In this document: in pieces, positions 39,032 to 46,856 of the stretch
Position numbering within the stretch: position 1 is the stretch's first letter
Layout of the letters: each line of letters starts with the position of its first letter
Source of the DNA: a virus
Direction: 5' to 3' (one strand)
IMG/VR virus record: IMGVR_UViG_3300035703_000147
Span: 1-47,098 of that record
Length of the DNA: 47,098 nucleotides
Made by a program: the position numbers and the translations under genes
Notes under the pieces: model-generated
What the model saw: the letters and a program-made list of their open reading frames with translations, nothing else
The model's database searches: none
What the model was told of the DNA's origin: nothing

Positions 39032-40209
39032 TATTTTTTCCCTTTAAGAGCTTTGCGTTTACGCTGAACACTGGCTGGCGTATGCGTCTTGTCTACTACC
39101 TTGTCAATGTTTTTCTTGCCAATTGCTTTGACTGTATCCGCTGGGAGAACGTACTCGCCATCTGATAGCATGGCTGGAATCTTGTCATCAACTGGACCTC
39201 CTGGTCCTCGTACGCCGCCAGCACCCATGTGCACTTTTCCACCGTTAGCAAAGCCTAGTAATTTAGCGCCAAGGGTAGATCCTCCGCCAGTACCTAAGCT
39301 AAGACCTGTACCAACCAATGCGCCAATACCACGCATAGCGCCACCAGCAGCTGCTTGATTGGCTTGATAACCTTGCATACGTCCAGCAAATTCCTGACCG
39401 TAAATATTTCCAGTAGTGCCGTATCCGCCAATCGCACCTTGATTGGCTTGAATAGCGGTGCTGTATCCTTGATTCATTGCGCCTAACGATTGTTGCATGT
39501 TCTGACCAGCGGAGTTGCTAGCATTAAGTGACACGCCATAAGCGGTAGAAGCATTGCTTGCTAAGTTACGACCTAGAGCTGCAGCATCTTGTAAGCGTGC
39601 ATACCCTATGTTCTCAGCATCAATACGGGCTTTGTTTTGTGCACCAGCTCTTGCCAATGCTTCTTGAGTTAAAAGATTTTGATTAAGAGCAGCAAAGCGT
39701 CCAGAGTCAGGACGTAAACCAGCGGCCGCCATTTGACGAGTTTGCTGTCCGCGAGCTACACCAAATGCTTGAGATACGTCAGCAGCAGCCTGCGATGCAA
39801 GTTGCTCACGTCTTCCTTCTGTGGCGTAATCATAAGCGTCTTTAACCAGCTTCTGTTCTAATGGCCTGAAAGTCTCACGTTCATATTGAGCATACTCTTC
39901 AGCTCGTTTTTGATTGGCATTAGCAATGGCTACTTCGTTTTGAACGATCTCGTCGTAAAGAGGTTTAAACTCCTCATATTGTTGCTTATAAAAAGCAAGA
40001 GAGTTGGCAGCGATTTCCCTCTGAGCATCAGCAGTTTCCTTTGCAGATTGTGCCGAGGCGATCATCCCAGGGTTGGGATCTGGAGCCCCGCCGCCCTTAC
40101 CTCCACCCTCGAGGGTCATCTTTTTTCCAAAAGGATTATTCCGTCCGCCAATCGGTTGGAAAGCTCGCTCAGGGAGCATGTCGTATTCAGTGGTATGCCA
40201 TCTAGACAT
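39031..40209 (-). CDS. Internal virion protein with GGPVDDKIPAMLSDGEYVLP motif (392 aa)
   Basis: This Ala/Gln/Gly-rich helical protein contains YGTTGNIYGQEFAGRMQGYQ and ends with the phage motif FANGGKVHMGAGGVRGPGG, then VDDKIPAMLSDGEYVLPADT and a basic tail. The GGPxDDxIPAMLSxGEYVL motif is common in phage internal and tail-measure proteins. It overlaps the next gene by 1 bp. An ejection or internal core role fits its neighbours. Confidence 0.78.
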   Translation of the reverse strand: MSRWHTTEYDMLPERAFQPIGGRNNPFGKKMTLEGGGKGGGAPDPNPGMIASAQSAKETADAQREIAANSLAFYKQQYEEFKPLYDEIVQNEVAIANANQKRAEEYAQYERETFRPLEQKLVKDAYDYATEGRREQLASQAAADVSQAFGVARGQQTRQMAAAGLRPDSGRFAALNQNLLTQEALARAGAQNKARIDAENIGYARLQDAAALGRNLASNASTAYGVSLNASNSAGQNMQQSLGAMNQGYSTAIQANQGAIGGYGTTGNIYGQEFAGRMQGYQANQAAAGGAMRGIGALVGTGLSLGTGGGSTLGAKLLGFANGGKVHMGAGGVRGPGGPVDDKIPAMLSDGEYVLPADTVKAIGKKNIDKVVDKTHTPASVQRKRKALKGKK

Positions 40210-40215
40210 CTGTTC

Positions 40216-40644
40216 TTACCTTTTTTTATCTTGAAGAATAAAGCGGCAATCTTCTTTGAACATCCGATAGATGATCACGTCACCGCCGTCACGAGCTGCG
40301 CTACTGAGCACAGCCTCCTGTTGGAAACCTAAATGCTCATCAAAGCGTCTAGCGTCGGTATTGCTTACTTCAACCCAACCAGAAACACGTTTACAATTGA
40401 GTTGAAGAAATGGGTACGCAAAGCAGGCTTTCAGATACATCCTGTTAAGCCAGTTGCTATTTGGTTTTGCTGCAACATGCATCCATATATTGGATCCATT
40501 AAAATCATCATACAAGACACCAGCAATTAGTTCTCCATCTCGCTCGAGTCCTATACCTTGTTGACCAGCCGATCTAACCAGAGGCATAAATCCAGTCACA
40601 AACTTGTAGACTGGTTCAACCTCTAGGATCAGCTGTGTTGTCAT
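40216..40644 (-). CDS. GNAT-like acetyltransferase domain protein (142 aa)
   Basis: The protein starts MTTQLILEVEPVYKFVTGFM and contains GERDGELIAGVLYDDFNGSN-type beta strands (GIGLERDGELIAGVLYD), a helix LNRMYLKACFAYPFLQLNCK, and RFDEHLGFQQEA, the core of small GNAT acetyltransferases. Such proteins often lie before internal virion genes in podophages. The usual Q-x-x-G-x-G/A acetyl-CoA loop is not clear, so the enzyme activity is uncertain. Confidence 0.7.
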   Translation of the reverse strand: MTTQLILEVEPVYKFVTGFMPLVRSAGQQGIGLERDGELIAGVLYDDFNGSNIWMHVAAKPNSNWLNRMYLKACFAYPFLQLNCKRVSGWVEVSNTDARRFDEHLGFQQEAVLSSAARDGGDVIIYRMFKEDCRFILQDKKR

Positions 40645-40832
40645 GCGTTTAGGCGGTCTATTACTTCATTTATTTTACTAATAACTTCCGCCAATGTAGC
40701 ACTAGTGTTTAGTTTTGTTAAGGAACCGCCTCTAGTGCCAGTTAAGATCTCAACGTTCTCTTTAATTGGTCGTAAAAGAGCTGCTACTTGTTGATCAGTT
40801 ACGTTAACCGCTGGGATTGCAGGCTTTCTCAT
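40641..40832 (-). CDS. Small conserved phage protein (63 aa)
   Basis: The product starts MRKPAIPAVNVTDQQVAALL and ends with ATLAEVISKINEVIDRLNA. It contains RPIKENVEILTGTRGGSLTK. Proteins of this kind lie between tail and internal-protein genes in several podophages and are thought to be small virion parts. It overlaps both neighbours by 4 bp (ATGA). Confidence 0.72.
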   Translation of the reverse strand: MRKPAIPAVNVTDQQVAALLRPIKENVEILTGTRGGSLTKLNTSATLAEVISKINEVIDRLNA

Positions 40833-42637
40833 AACGTCTTCAGCTCCTTAACTGTTTCAGCCAGTAACAAATAACGTAGCTCAATATTGCCGTTAACCTT
40901 AACAACAAAGTTGGTACCTTTGTGGCCAGATGGTAATCTGTAAATTCCGCGTTGTGTGTACTGAGCCGTGTGAATAAGCTGGTCGTCGCAATTGACCTCA
41001 ACCAGGAGATACCGATCGTCTACGAGTGCTGGAATAGCGTTTAATATCGATCCGTTCATTAAAAAATGATTTAGGACTTGCGACCCGAAGGTGCCCTGTA
41101 ATGGAACCCCAGAAGCCCAGATTGCTTGGTTTTGAGCAATCAGTTGCTCCACCCGTTCTTGAAGAATTTCTGCCTCTTCAATACTGTCAAAGTCAGCCTC
41201 TACTTCAATAGCTCCTAGATTGCATGCTTCTAATACAAAGCGTTTTGAAACCCACTCGTATGGAAGGGTATTGTAAATATCGCCTTCCCATTCTTTGATT
41301 TCAGCATCTTCAACCACATACATGTTCCCATCTTCTGGGTCTACAAAACATGCCTGAGCAACTAAGGTGGTTAGGCTAAGCGGGGTAGCCTGTAAATTTC
41401 GGTCCAATATAAAAGCGCCATCAGTAATGGTTTCTGTGCCATCGTTAAAGAAGCCAAAGTATTTACCAGCAAAGAATGCAGACCGAAGCGTTTGAGGATT
41501 AAACTTATCAAAATCGTTCTTTAGCATTACGTTGCCAGTCATCAATCCAGCTTGACCTGGACCAATTCCAACCAGTCCATTTGGGCTTGCATAAGTAACG
41601 CCTGTGTTGTCTGATGTAATTGATCTCTTAGCCACGCACGGCTCTAGGATTGCAACCTTTTCCAAGGTGATATTTTCTGGTGTAAGACCAGACGCAACAT
41701 AGGGATAACCCTTAGTCATTACCGCAATTGACTGACCGAAAGCTGCAATGCCTACTATGTCATAGCCTACGTTTACCTGATAAATAGACGGCCAAGCATG
41801 TGGAAAGTTCACCTCAGAAAAACAAAGCGTTTGCCCAAAGAACCCAGCTAAGAAGTTATTTGGTAAAGAAATAACGCCTTTCATACTGCTGGGAGGTTCT
41901 TCATAAAATTGACTGCTTAAAACTTCTCCTAAGCCAGATGAAGGAATGTTATCTAGATACGATGTAGTAGCCAATGGAATCTCAGCCACAAATTGAAACT
42001 GAGTTGATCCAGTTCCAGATACAGACCGATATATCCTACGTTTAGTAATGTTGTAATTTGTAGTTGGCGGAGCTGCAAATCCGCTGATAGTTGCTCCATG
42101 AGATAAATGAACTGTTACTTCAGCGGAAACTGGGCTGGGTGCGCTTTCTTCTTCTATGCCACCAAAAACGTTGATATAGGTGTAAACATAAACTCTATTT
42201 TCGGTAGTGCCACCTCCAGTAACAGGTGTTGCTACAGGCGCACTAATAGGGGCTGGAACACCCATATTAAGATATGCAGCTGGCGCTGTTCCGTCAGTAC
42301 TTCCACACAATGTAGAGTTGGTTTTCTTTGGTACTCCATCTCCAGTGTAGAAGATATTCATATACTCAGATCCAGGCACAGGACTTTTGGCTACATCAAC
42401 GTCTGTATTCCATGCAATCCAACGTCCATCGTTTGCGGTATCGCGCCCTTTGTAAATAGTCGTGGTGTTTTCTGAAACGAAAACAGGAACATCAAGGGAC
42501 CCTGGTTTATTCCAAGCACGCAAGTCTCCTGCATATAGCTTGGTGTTTAGGGCTTTCTGCGCCTCATTGTCGTTTAACAAGTGAGGTGCAACGCGGGGCA
42601 CATACCCGCCCATTGCCATTAGTTTCAGACCTGCCAT
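40829..42637 (-). CDS. Tail/stabilisation protein of podophage type (602 aa)
   Basis: It starts MAGLKLMAMGGYVPRVAPHL and has a beta-rich body with LYAGDLRAWNKPGSLDVPVF, NRVYVYTYINVFGGIEEESA, ITKRRIYRSVSGTGSTQFQF and LDNIPSSGLGEVL, typical of the tail-tube or nozzle-like protein that sits below the portal connector in short-tailed phages. It lies between the internal proteins and the endolysin. No enzyme motif is seen. Tail hub or stabilisation function is inferred. Confidence 0.75.
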   Translation of the reverse strand: MAGLKLMAMGGYVPRVAPHLLNDNEAQKALNTKLYAGDLRAWNKPGSLDVPVFVSENTTTIYKGRDTANDGRWIAWNTDVDVAKSPVPGSEYMNIFYTGDGVPKKTNSTLCGSTDGTAPAAYLNMGVPAPISAPVATPVTGGGTTENRVYVYTYINVFGGIEEESAPSPVSAEVTVHLSHGATISGFAAPPTTNYNITKRRIYRSVSGTGSTQFQFVAEIPLATTSYLDNIPSSGLGEVLSSQFYEEPPSSMKGVISLPNNFLAGFFGQTLCFSEVNFPHAWPSIYQVNVGYDIVGIAAFGQSIAVMTKGYPYVASGLTPENITLEKVAILEPCVAKRSITSDNTGVTYASPNGLVGIGPGQAGLMTGNVMLKNDFDKFNPQTLRSAFFAGKYFGFFNDGTETITDGAFILDRNLQATPLSLTTLVAQACFVDPEDGNMYVVEDAEIKEWEGDIYNTLPYEWVSKRFVLEACNLGAIEVEADFDSIEEAEILQERVEQLIAQNQAIWASGVPLQGTFGSQVLNHFLMNGSILNAIPALVDDRYLLVEVNCDDQLIHTAQYTQRGIYRLPSGHKGTNFVVKVNGNIELRYLLLAETVKELKTL

Positions 42638-42646
42638 TAAATCCTC

Positions 42647-43123
42647 TTAAGATAAAAATAGGGCACGTTCATCATTGCGACGATTGACTAACCCTTTTAA
42701 TACTTTGCCGCCACCTATTGTGTACTTCAGAAACTCTTCCGCAGCACCTTCCATATCTCCACGCAAAACCTTTTGACGGAGGGTTGAGCGCTGTAATGTT
42801 CCAAGACCAACATTGAAGCTAAAGCTAACAAGAGCATCGAACTGACCTTGAGTGAGCTTAACGGGACAGTAGCGTTCAACGCCTCGCTCAAAGCGATTAA
42901 GGTCATCTCTAAGAATGCCATCTACTTCCTCCATTGAAAAGGTTCTATTGTCACGCTCTTCTAAAGGAACAGAATCCCTATCGTCTACTTTTAATGCACC
43001 TTGCCTTGGGTATAGTACATGTCCAACACCGATCGTCCACAATTTAGCTGGACAGCGATATGGACGTTGACGCACCCCTTCATGGTGCTTAATCATCTTA
43101 ATTACTTTTTCACTCACACGCAT
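42647..43123 (-). CDS. Endolysin, T4-lysozyme-like (GH24 muramidase)
   Basis: ATG 43123 is preferred (MRVSEKVIKMIKHHEGVRQR); a TTG two codons earlier is possible. The T4-lysozyme catalytic layout is present as Glu15, then Cys24 and Thr30 (HEGVRQRPYRCPAKLWTIGVGH), the E-C/D-T pattern. The end has FSFNVGLGTLQRSTLR and a helix RNDERALF. It has no signal-anchor, so it would need the holin. It overlaps the small membrane gene by 14 bp. Confidence 0.9.
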   Translation of the reverse strand: MRVSEKVIKMIKHHEGVRQRPYRCPAKLWTIGVGHVLYPRQGALKVDDRDSVPLEERDNRTFSMEEVDGILRDDLNRFERGVERYCPVKLTQGQFDALVSFSFNVGLGTLQRSTLRQKVLRGDMEGAAEEFLKYTIGGGKVLKGLVNRRNDERALFLS

Positions 43124-43217
43124 GGACAATTAATAGAAAAGTATAGTTAACAAATGCAGCTAACCCAAGGCAAACACCTACTGGGTAGGTATTAAATAGG
43201 TTTATAAATTCACTCAT
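43110..43217 (-). CDS. 35-residue membrane peptide in the lysis module
   Basis: ATG 43217 overlaps the holin stop as ATGA. The product MSEFINLFNTYPVGVCLGLA, then FVNYTFLLIVHACE, is a single hydrophobic helix. It overlaps the endolysin start, so it is likely translated. It may be a small antiholin or spanin-like partner, which is inference from place. Confidence 0.55.
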   Translation of the reverse strand: MSEFINLFNTYPVGVCLGLAAFVNYTFLLIVHACE

Positions 43218-43699
43218 TTCTTAGCAAAGGCTTGCGTACCGAACCAAAAGGCAATAATCGAAGCTAGAATCTGCATTTCATCTGCATCAAATACCAAAGG
43301 TATTGCTTCTGTAAATTGCATTCCAGTCGACCACGCCCACCAGATGGATGCTATATCAACAATAATAAGAAGCAAGACAAACAGATATGTCACTACAGGT
43401 CTCACAGAAGCACGTAGATTGATGATCCATTGGGATGCGCCTTTGCCGATTTCAATGTCATGCTGATACATTGCTGATCTTTCTTGAGCTTGCGTTTGCA
43501 TCTCAATTTGATCGGTTCTAATTTCTTCCACCCTAGCCTGTGCTGCAAAACCAGCTTCCATCATTTTGAGCTCACGCTCCATCTGCAGTCTTGCCATATC
43601 CATTTCATGGGATTTATCCGACCTGTCTTGGAAGAAGTCTAATAGTTTGGGTAGACCGCCCATTAAGAATGAGAGTGCTGTAGAAATAATAGTAAACAT
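43214..43699 (-). CDS. 3TM-type holin (161 aa)
   Basis: It starts MFTIISTALSFLMGGLPKLL, an N-terminal hydrophobic helix, followed by a long charged coiled-coil region with the sequence ELKMMEAGFAAQARVEEIRT, and two C-terminal membrane helices (VVTYLFVLLLIIVDIASIWW and ILASIIAFWFGTQAF). This is the layout of the 3TM holin family. It lies just upstream of the endolysin with the usual gene order. Confidence 0.82.
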   Translation of the reverse strand: MFTIISTALSFLMGGLPKLLDFFQDRSDKSHEMDMARLQMERELKMMEAGFAAQARVEEIRTDQIEMQTQAQERSAMYQHDIEIGKGASQWIINLRASVRPVVTYLFVLLLIIVDIASIWWAWSTGMQFTEAIPLVFDADEMQILASIIAFWFGTQAFAKK

Positions 43700-43708
43700 T
43701 GATGTCCT

Positions 43709-44140
43709 TTATTTAATGCCCCAAGTCAAGTACCATGAAATCCATCCCATGACTATCCAGCAACAAATCATTGTGATCCTTCCTTTGGTAACGTCCTGTC
43801 GAAACAGTTTTTCGTTTTCCATTTCTTGCTTAATGATTTTTTGCTTGATTGCCTGTACGTCTTGCCATGCCTTTGGGCCGTGATGCTTGATAATGTCAGC
43901 CTTCAGATCGTTCTCTACCTTCTGCATTTTTGCTAGCAGTTGATATTCGTTGTAGGCTTTGAGAACAGCCAGGTCTGGTTGAACCTGCTGTTCTTTGCGT
44001 CTCTGTGCAGCCCGTTCTTGGGCTATTGAGGTCGCTTCGTTGTCGATGTCTCTTACGAGACTGGTTACATTACGGCTAGCACCAATTGCTTCTTTGATGC
44101 TGCCTACCGCTGCATTAGCTCCAGACGCGATTTCGTTCAT
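43709..44140 (-). CDS. Coiled-coil protein with C-terminal membrane anchor (143 aa)
   Basis: The protein has a long helical region (QERAAQRRKEQQVQPDLAVL and MQKVENDLKADIIKHHGPKA) and a C-terminal hydrophobic end (MICCWIVMGWISWYLTWGIK). Similar proteins with an N-terminal helix and a terminal membrane segment lie near holins. It could be spanin-like or a lysis regulator, but no spanin lipobox or Pro-rich outer part is seen. It overlaps the next gene by 4 bp. Confidence 0.65.
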   Translation of the reverse strand: MNEIASGANAAVGSIKEAIGASRNVTSLVRDIDNEATSIAQERAAQRRKEQQVQPDLAVLKAYNEYQLLAKMQKVENDLKADIIKHHGPKAWQDVQAIKQKIIKQEMENEKLFRQDVTKGRITMICCWIVMGWISWYLTWGIK

Positions 44141-44355
44141 TTACCACGGGTATCTCCTTTGCGAGGTTTGATTGCCGTGGGTTTTTTGATCGCACTCTTT
44201 TCTTTGCGAGGACGACCACGCTTCGGTTTAACTGCAGGCACTTGACCAACAGGGAACGGCCATTCACGCAAGCGTTCTGGCAATGGCTCTGCTGGGAACA
44301 ACTTGCTCTTGATCTTCTCTTTGAGCATGTTGTAAATATCAAAAATAAAATACAT
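44137..44355 (-). CDS. Small protein with AT-hook-like motif (72 aa)
   Basis: It starts MYFIFDIYNMLKEKIKSKLF after a TAAAGG site; an internal ATG nine codons later (MLKEKIK) is possible. It has PLPERLREWPFPVGQVPAVK and then KRGRPRKEKS, an AT-hook-like core, with a Lys-rich end. Such peptides occur near lysis genes of aquatic phages. DNA minor-groove binding is plausible from the motif but not proven. Confidence 0.7.
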   Translation of the reverse strand: MYFIFDIYNMLKEKIKSKLFPAEPLPERLREWPFPVGQVPAVKPKRGRPRKEKSAIKKPTAIKPRKGDTRGK

Positions 44356-44357
44356 GT

Positions 44358-45302
44358 TTATACCTTTACTTGTTTACCGCGGAAGTAAGCCTTCTCATTT
44401 ACTACGAAACAAAACTCAGGATGAAGAAGGATGCCATCCTCGATTGTTAAAACTGCAAACCCAGAGCAGTGATTCATTGGGTTGTCTTCTCCGTAGTGCA
44501 TATGATCGCCATGTGTTTCAGCTAGGGTACCGCAGTCTATACCCCAACGAGCACCGCCGTAATCATTAATGATTGTGGCTTGCAAGCGATGCAAATGACC
44601 TGTACACATGGATACACCGCTATATAAGGTGTTGTTCCATGTTGCATGCGTACCGTTACGGAAGCGATGCTTGATCATTAAGCTTTGGTTTACAAACAGG
44701 CTGATGCTAATCTGCCATCCTGGAAAGTGATCTCCGAGAGTGAAGCCTTGCACTCCAGCAAACTCAGGAACCATATTCGCAAGCTTAGTATCAAAACGCA
44801 TGTCATGATTACCAAGACACCACCAGGTCTTTGCGTTTGCGGCTGCCTGCTTAATCTCAAACAAGCGATCGGAAACGGCCTCCAGTTCTTCTTTTACTGA
44901 AGGTGGCCTGGACCAGTCTGACTTAGGGAATCTACTAATAGATGCTCCATCAAACAAGTCTCCGTTCATAACTATCAAGTCTGGCTTGATGTCTTTAATG
45001 ACTTGAACGAATGCTTTATGCGCTGTGCTAATAACTCCAGGCCAATAATGAGCGTCAGATCCAACAACAATCACGCCACTATCCATTTCACAATCTACTC
45101 TGGGTGAATGCTCTCTTCTTACGAAGGTTGGTGATCTAGGATCGTCTACGCCTAGATGGATGTTATAGCGCTCTTCAATGCGCTGTCGTCGTCTGTGCAG
45201 ACCTCGTAAACCAAGGTCTAGCTCTTTTGCAACTGCTGCTGCGTTGCGATGTTTATTCCATGTTTCTATAAATAATTCGTCACTTACTTTGGGTGCTGGC
45301 AT
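44358..45302 (-). CDS. Calcineurin-like metallophosphoesterase with N-terminal HTH-like region (314 aa)
   Basis: Motifs of the metallophosphoesterase fold are in order: GSDAHYW (81-87), GDLFDG (114-119), GNHD (164-167), GTHA (217-220) and GHLH (235-238), enough to bind two metal ions. The first ~45 residues (NAAAVAKELDLGLRGLHRRR) look like a helix-turn-helix, not typical for the core enzyme. Phage members of this family process DNA, RNA or nucleotides. It lies between lysis and fibre genes, an odd place for a DNA enzyme. Confidence 0.83.
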   Translation of the reverse strand: MPAPKVSDELFIETWNKHRNAAAVAKELDLGLRGLHRRRQRIEERYNIHLGVDDPRSPTFVRREHSPRVDCEMDSGVIVVGSDAHYWPGVISTAHKAFVQVIKDIKPDLIVMNGDLFDGASISRFPKSDWSRPPSVKEELEAVSDRLFEIKQAAANAKTWWCLGNHDMRFDTKLANMVPEFAGVQGFTLGDHFPGWQISISLFVNQSLMIKHRFRNGTHATWNNTLYSGVSMCTGHLHRLQATIINDYGGARWGIDCGTLAETHGDHMHYGEDNPMNHCSGFAVLTIEDGILLHPEFCFVVNEKAYFRGKQVKV

Positions 45303-45642
45303 ATCGTGCTATCGGTTGTTGTAAAACGGTAGTGTGAATGATCATGCCCTTTGGAATCGTGAGTGTTTGCGCATGATTATCCAAAGAGAAAGTCTGACAA
45401 ACCTTCACTTGTGTCTTGGTTTCTTTTAGAAGCCATCCAACTGTCCAACAGTTGAGCAGCTCTTCTTTGTCGTCAATATCGTTGCTGTCTTGCCAGCCAA
45501 ACTCATGTTCAGCATCAAGCCATTCAATCAATACGAGAGCTGGTGTTTTTACCGAGGGAGTATTGGGAGCCACGTTAGTAGTTTTACGATTAGCCCGCCC
45601 GCTGCTGCTGACACTCCGCTTATGAACATTAGTGTTTTCCAT
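45280..45642 (-). CDS. Conserved-looking phage protein (120 aa)
   Basis: The first ~30 residues are polar and may not all be translated. The core ALVLIEWLDAEHEFGWQDSN, then LLNCWTVGWLLKETKTQVKV and DNHAQTLTIPKGMI, looks like a small beta domain known from several phages, of unknown role. Start choice is open: a later start near VLIEWLD would avoid overlap with the 45549 gene. It overlaps the phosphoesterase by 23 bp. Confidence 0.65.
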   Translation of the reverse strand: MENTNVHKRSVSSSGRANRKTTNVAPNTPSVKTPALVLIEWLDAEHEFGWQDSNDIDDKEELLNCWTVGWLLKETKTQVKVCQTFSLDNHAQTLTIPKGMIIHTTVLQQPIARYASTQSK

Positions 45643-45791
45643 CCGCCTTTTGCCTCTGACAATGTGTGTTGAATACTAGAAAGTTGAGCCATAACCGTCC
45701 TGAGGTCATGCTGCAATTGATCTACTCGATCGTTTAACGCATCGATCTGCGCATCATGTTTTCCTAAGTCGCGTTGAATCTCTTCACTCAT
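45549..45791 (-). CDS. Coiled-coil protein with C-terminal hydrophobic helix (80 aa)
   Basis: The product starts MSEEIQRDLGKHDAQIDALN with an amphipathic helix (DRVDQLQHDLRTVMAQLSSI) and ends with GGWKTLMFISGVSAAAGGLI, a membrane-like segment. This is the plan of the XhlA-like or haemolysin-type lysis helpers in phages. It lies upstream of the phosphoesterase. Membrane or lysis role is inferred. Confidence 0.7.
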   Translation of the reverse strand: MSEEIQRDLGKHDAQIDALNDRVDQLQHDLRTVMAQLSSIQHTLSEAKGGWKTLMFISGVSAAAGGLIVKLLTWLPILPR

Positions 45792-45869
45792 TTAATTACC
45801 AAATATATTTGTTAATGTTGCATAACAGCATTGTTAATGTTAGCTATTTAATTACAATAGGTGTTTACC
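45792..45869 (-). promoter_or_regulatory. AT-rich control region with repeats shared with 24.8 kb
   Basis: This 78-base gap lies upstream of the 45549-45791 gene. It has GTGTTTACCCTA at 45861-45872 and TTGCATAACA at 45818-45827, both also found at 24826-24837 and 24842-24851. In the leftward direction ACATTAACAA occurs twice. A leftward promoter for the lysis and structural genes likely lies here, though no strong -35/-10 pair can be named. Confidence 0.5.
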
Positions 45870-46856
45870 CTATGTTTTAATAATAAATTTAATACCAAGG
45901 TATGGAGGCAAATTAGCGTTTGTGCCAGATTGTCCAGCATTGGCAATCGTTGTACTAACAGTAATGCCAGTGGTGCTAGTGCCAGTTGTGTTTCCAGCGT
46001 TAATTGCCCCGTGGATTTGAGATCCTAAAGTTCCATTGTATGGAATTAAATTAGTTGTGTGATTGTGACCAGGATCAGATACAGATGATGTGGCAGTGTG
46101 GGTATGGTCTACTACAACTGCGTCTGCAGAACCACCTGTTGCACCTAGGGTTGCTCCGTATGGCACACGATTTGTGTAGTTTGGTACATTAAACGTAGTT
46201 GAATTATCGCCAGCACCAAAGGTAGTTCCAACTATTGCAAACAATGCTGCATAAGTTGTACGAGAAACTGCCGCTCCATCACAAAGCAAGAATCCATTTG
46301 GCGCAGTATTAGTTGACCACATTACTAGACCGCCAGTAGGTACTCCGTTTGCTAATACAAAAGCCGTAGTAGCTAGCTGAGTTGTATTGGTTCCAGCAGC
46401 TGCAGTAGGAGCAACAGGAGTTCCAGTCATAACAGGAGAGGCCAAGGTAGCTACTCCAGTAAAGTTATTTGTGCCGCTAAATGTATTGTTTCCACTGTGG
46501 GTGTTATTACCGCTTAGCGTGTTGTTACCACTCATCGTCTGGTTCGATGCCAGCTGAGCAAAAGTATCTAAAGCAGCAGCGACTGGGCGTAGCTCCACAC
46601 GGTCTCCAGCTGTATATGACCTAGCAAGAGTACCATCTTGTCCGCGCACAGCGGTAAATGTGTCAGTTGCCCTGGCAGTTACTTTGATAATCTCTAGATT
46701 GTTACTTGAGTCTACAAGAGTAGCAAAAAACACATCTCCTGCGCTTAGGGTTGGAAACAAAGCCCCCTGTCCAGCAGTAACTACGATCGATGTAACAGAG
46801 TTATTAATCGATGTTGCTAGCGTTGCAGAAGCATTATTAGTAAACTTGGTTGCCAT
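45870..46856 (-). CDS. Tail fibre with collar domain (328 aa)
   Basis: The N-terminus MATKFTNNASATLATSINNS and a beta region (VFFATLVDSSNNLEIIKVTA) match phage fibre N-domains. The middle has a repeat SGNNTLSGNNTHSGNNT, and the C-terminal half carries the phage collar signature GGLVMWSTNTAPNGFLLCDG, then TFNVPNYTNRVPYGA with H-x-H-containing DHTHTATS. The collar family forms trimeric fibre tips. It starts directly after the tail chaperone-like gene. Confidence 0.88.
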   Translation of the reverse strand: MATKFTNNASATLATSINNSVTSIVVTAGQGALFPTLSAGDVFFATLVDSSNNLEIIKVTARATDTFTAVRGQDGTLARSYTAGDRVELRPVAAALDTFAQLASNQTMSGNNTLSGNNTHSGNNTFSGTNNFTGVATLASPVMTGTPVAPTAAAGTNTTQLATTAFVLANGVPTGGLVMWSTNTAPNGFLLCDGAAVSRTTYAALFAIVGTTFGAGDNSTTFNVPNYTNRVPYGATLGATGGSADAVVVDHTHTATSSVSDPGHNHTTNLIPYNGTLGSQIHGAINAGNTTGTSTTGITVSTTIANAGQSGTNANLPPYLGIKFIIKT

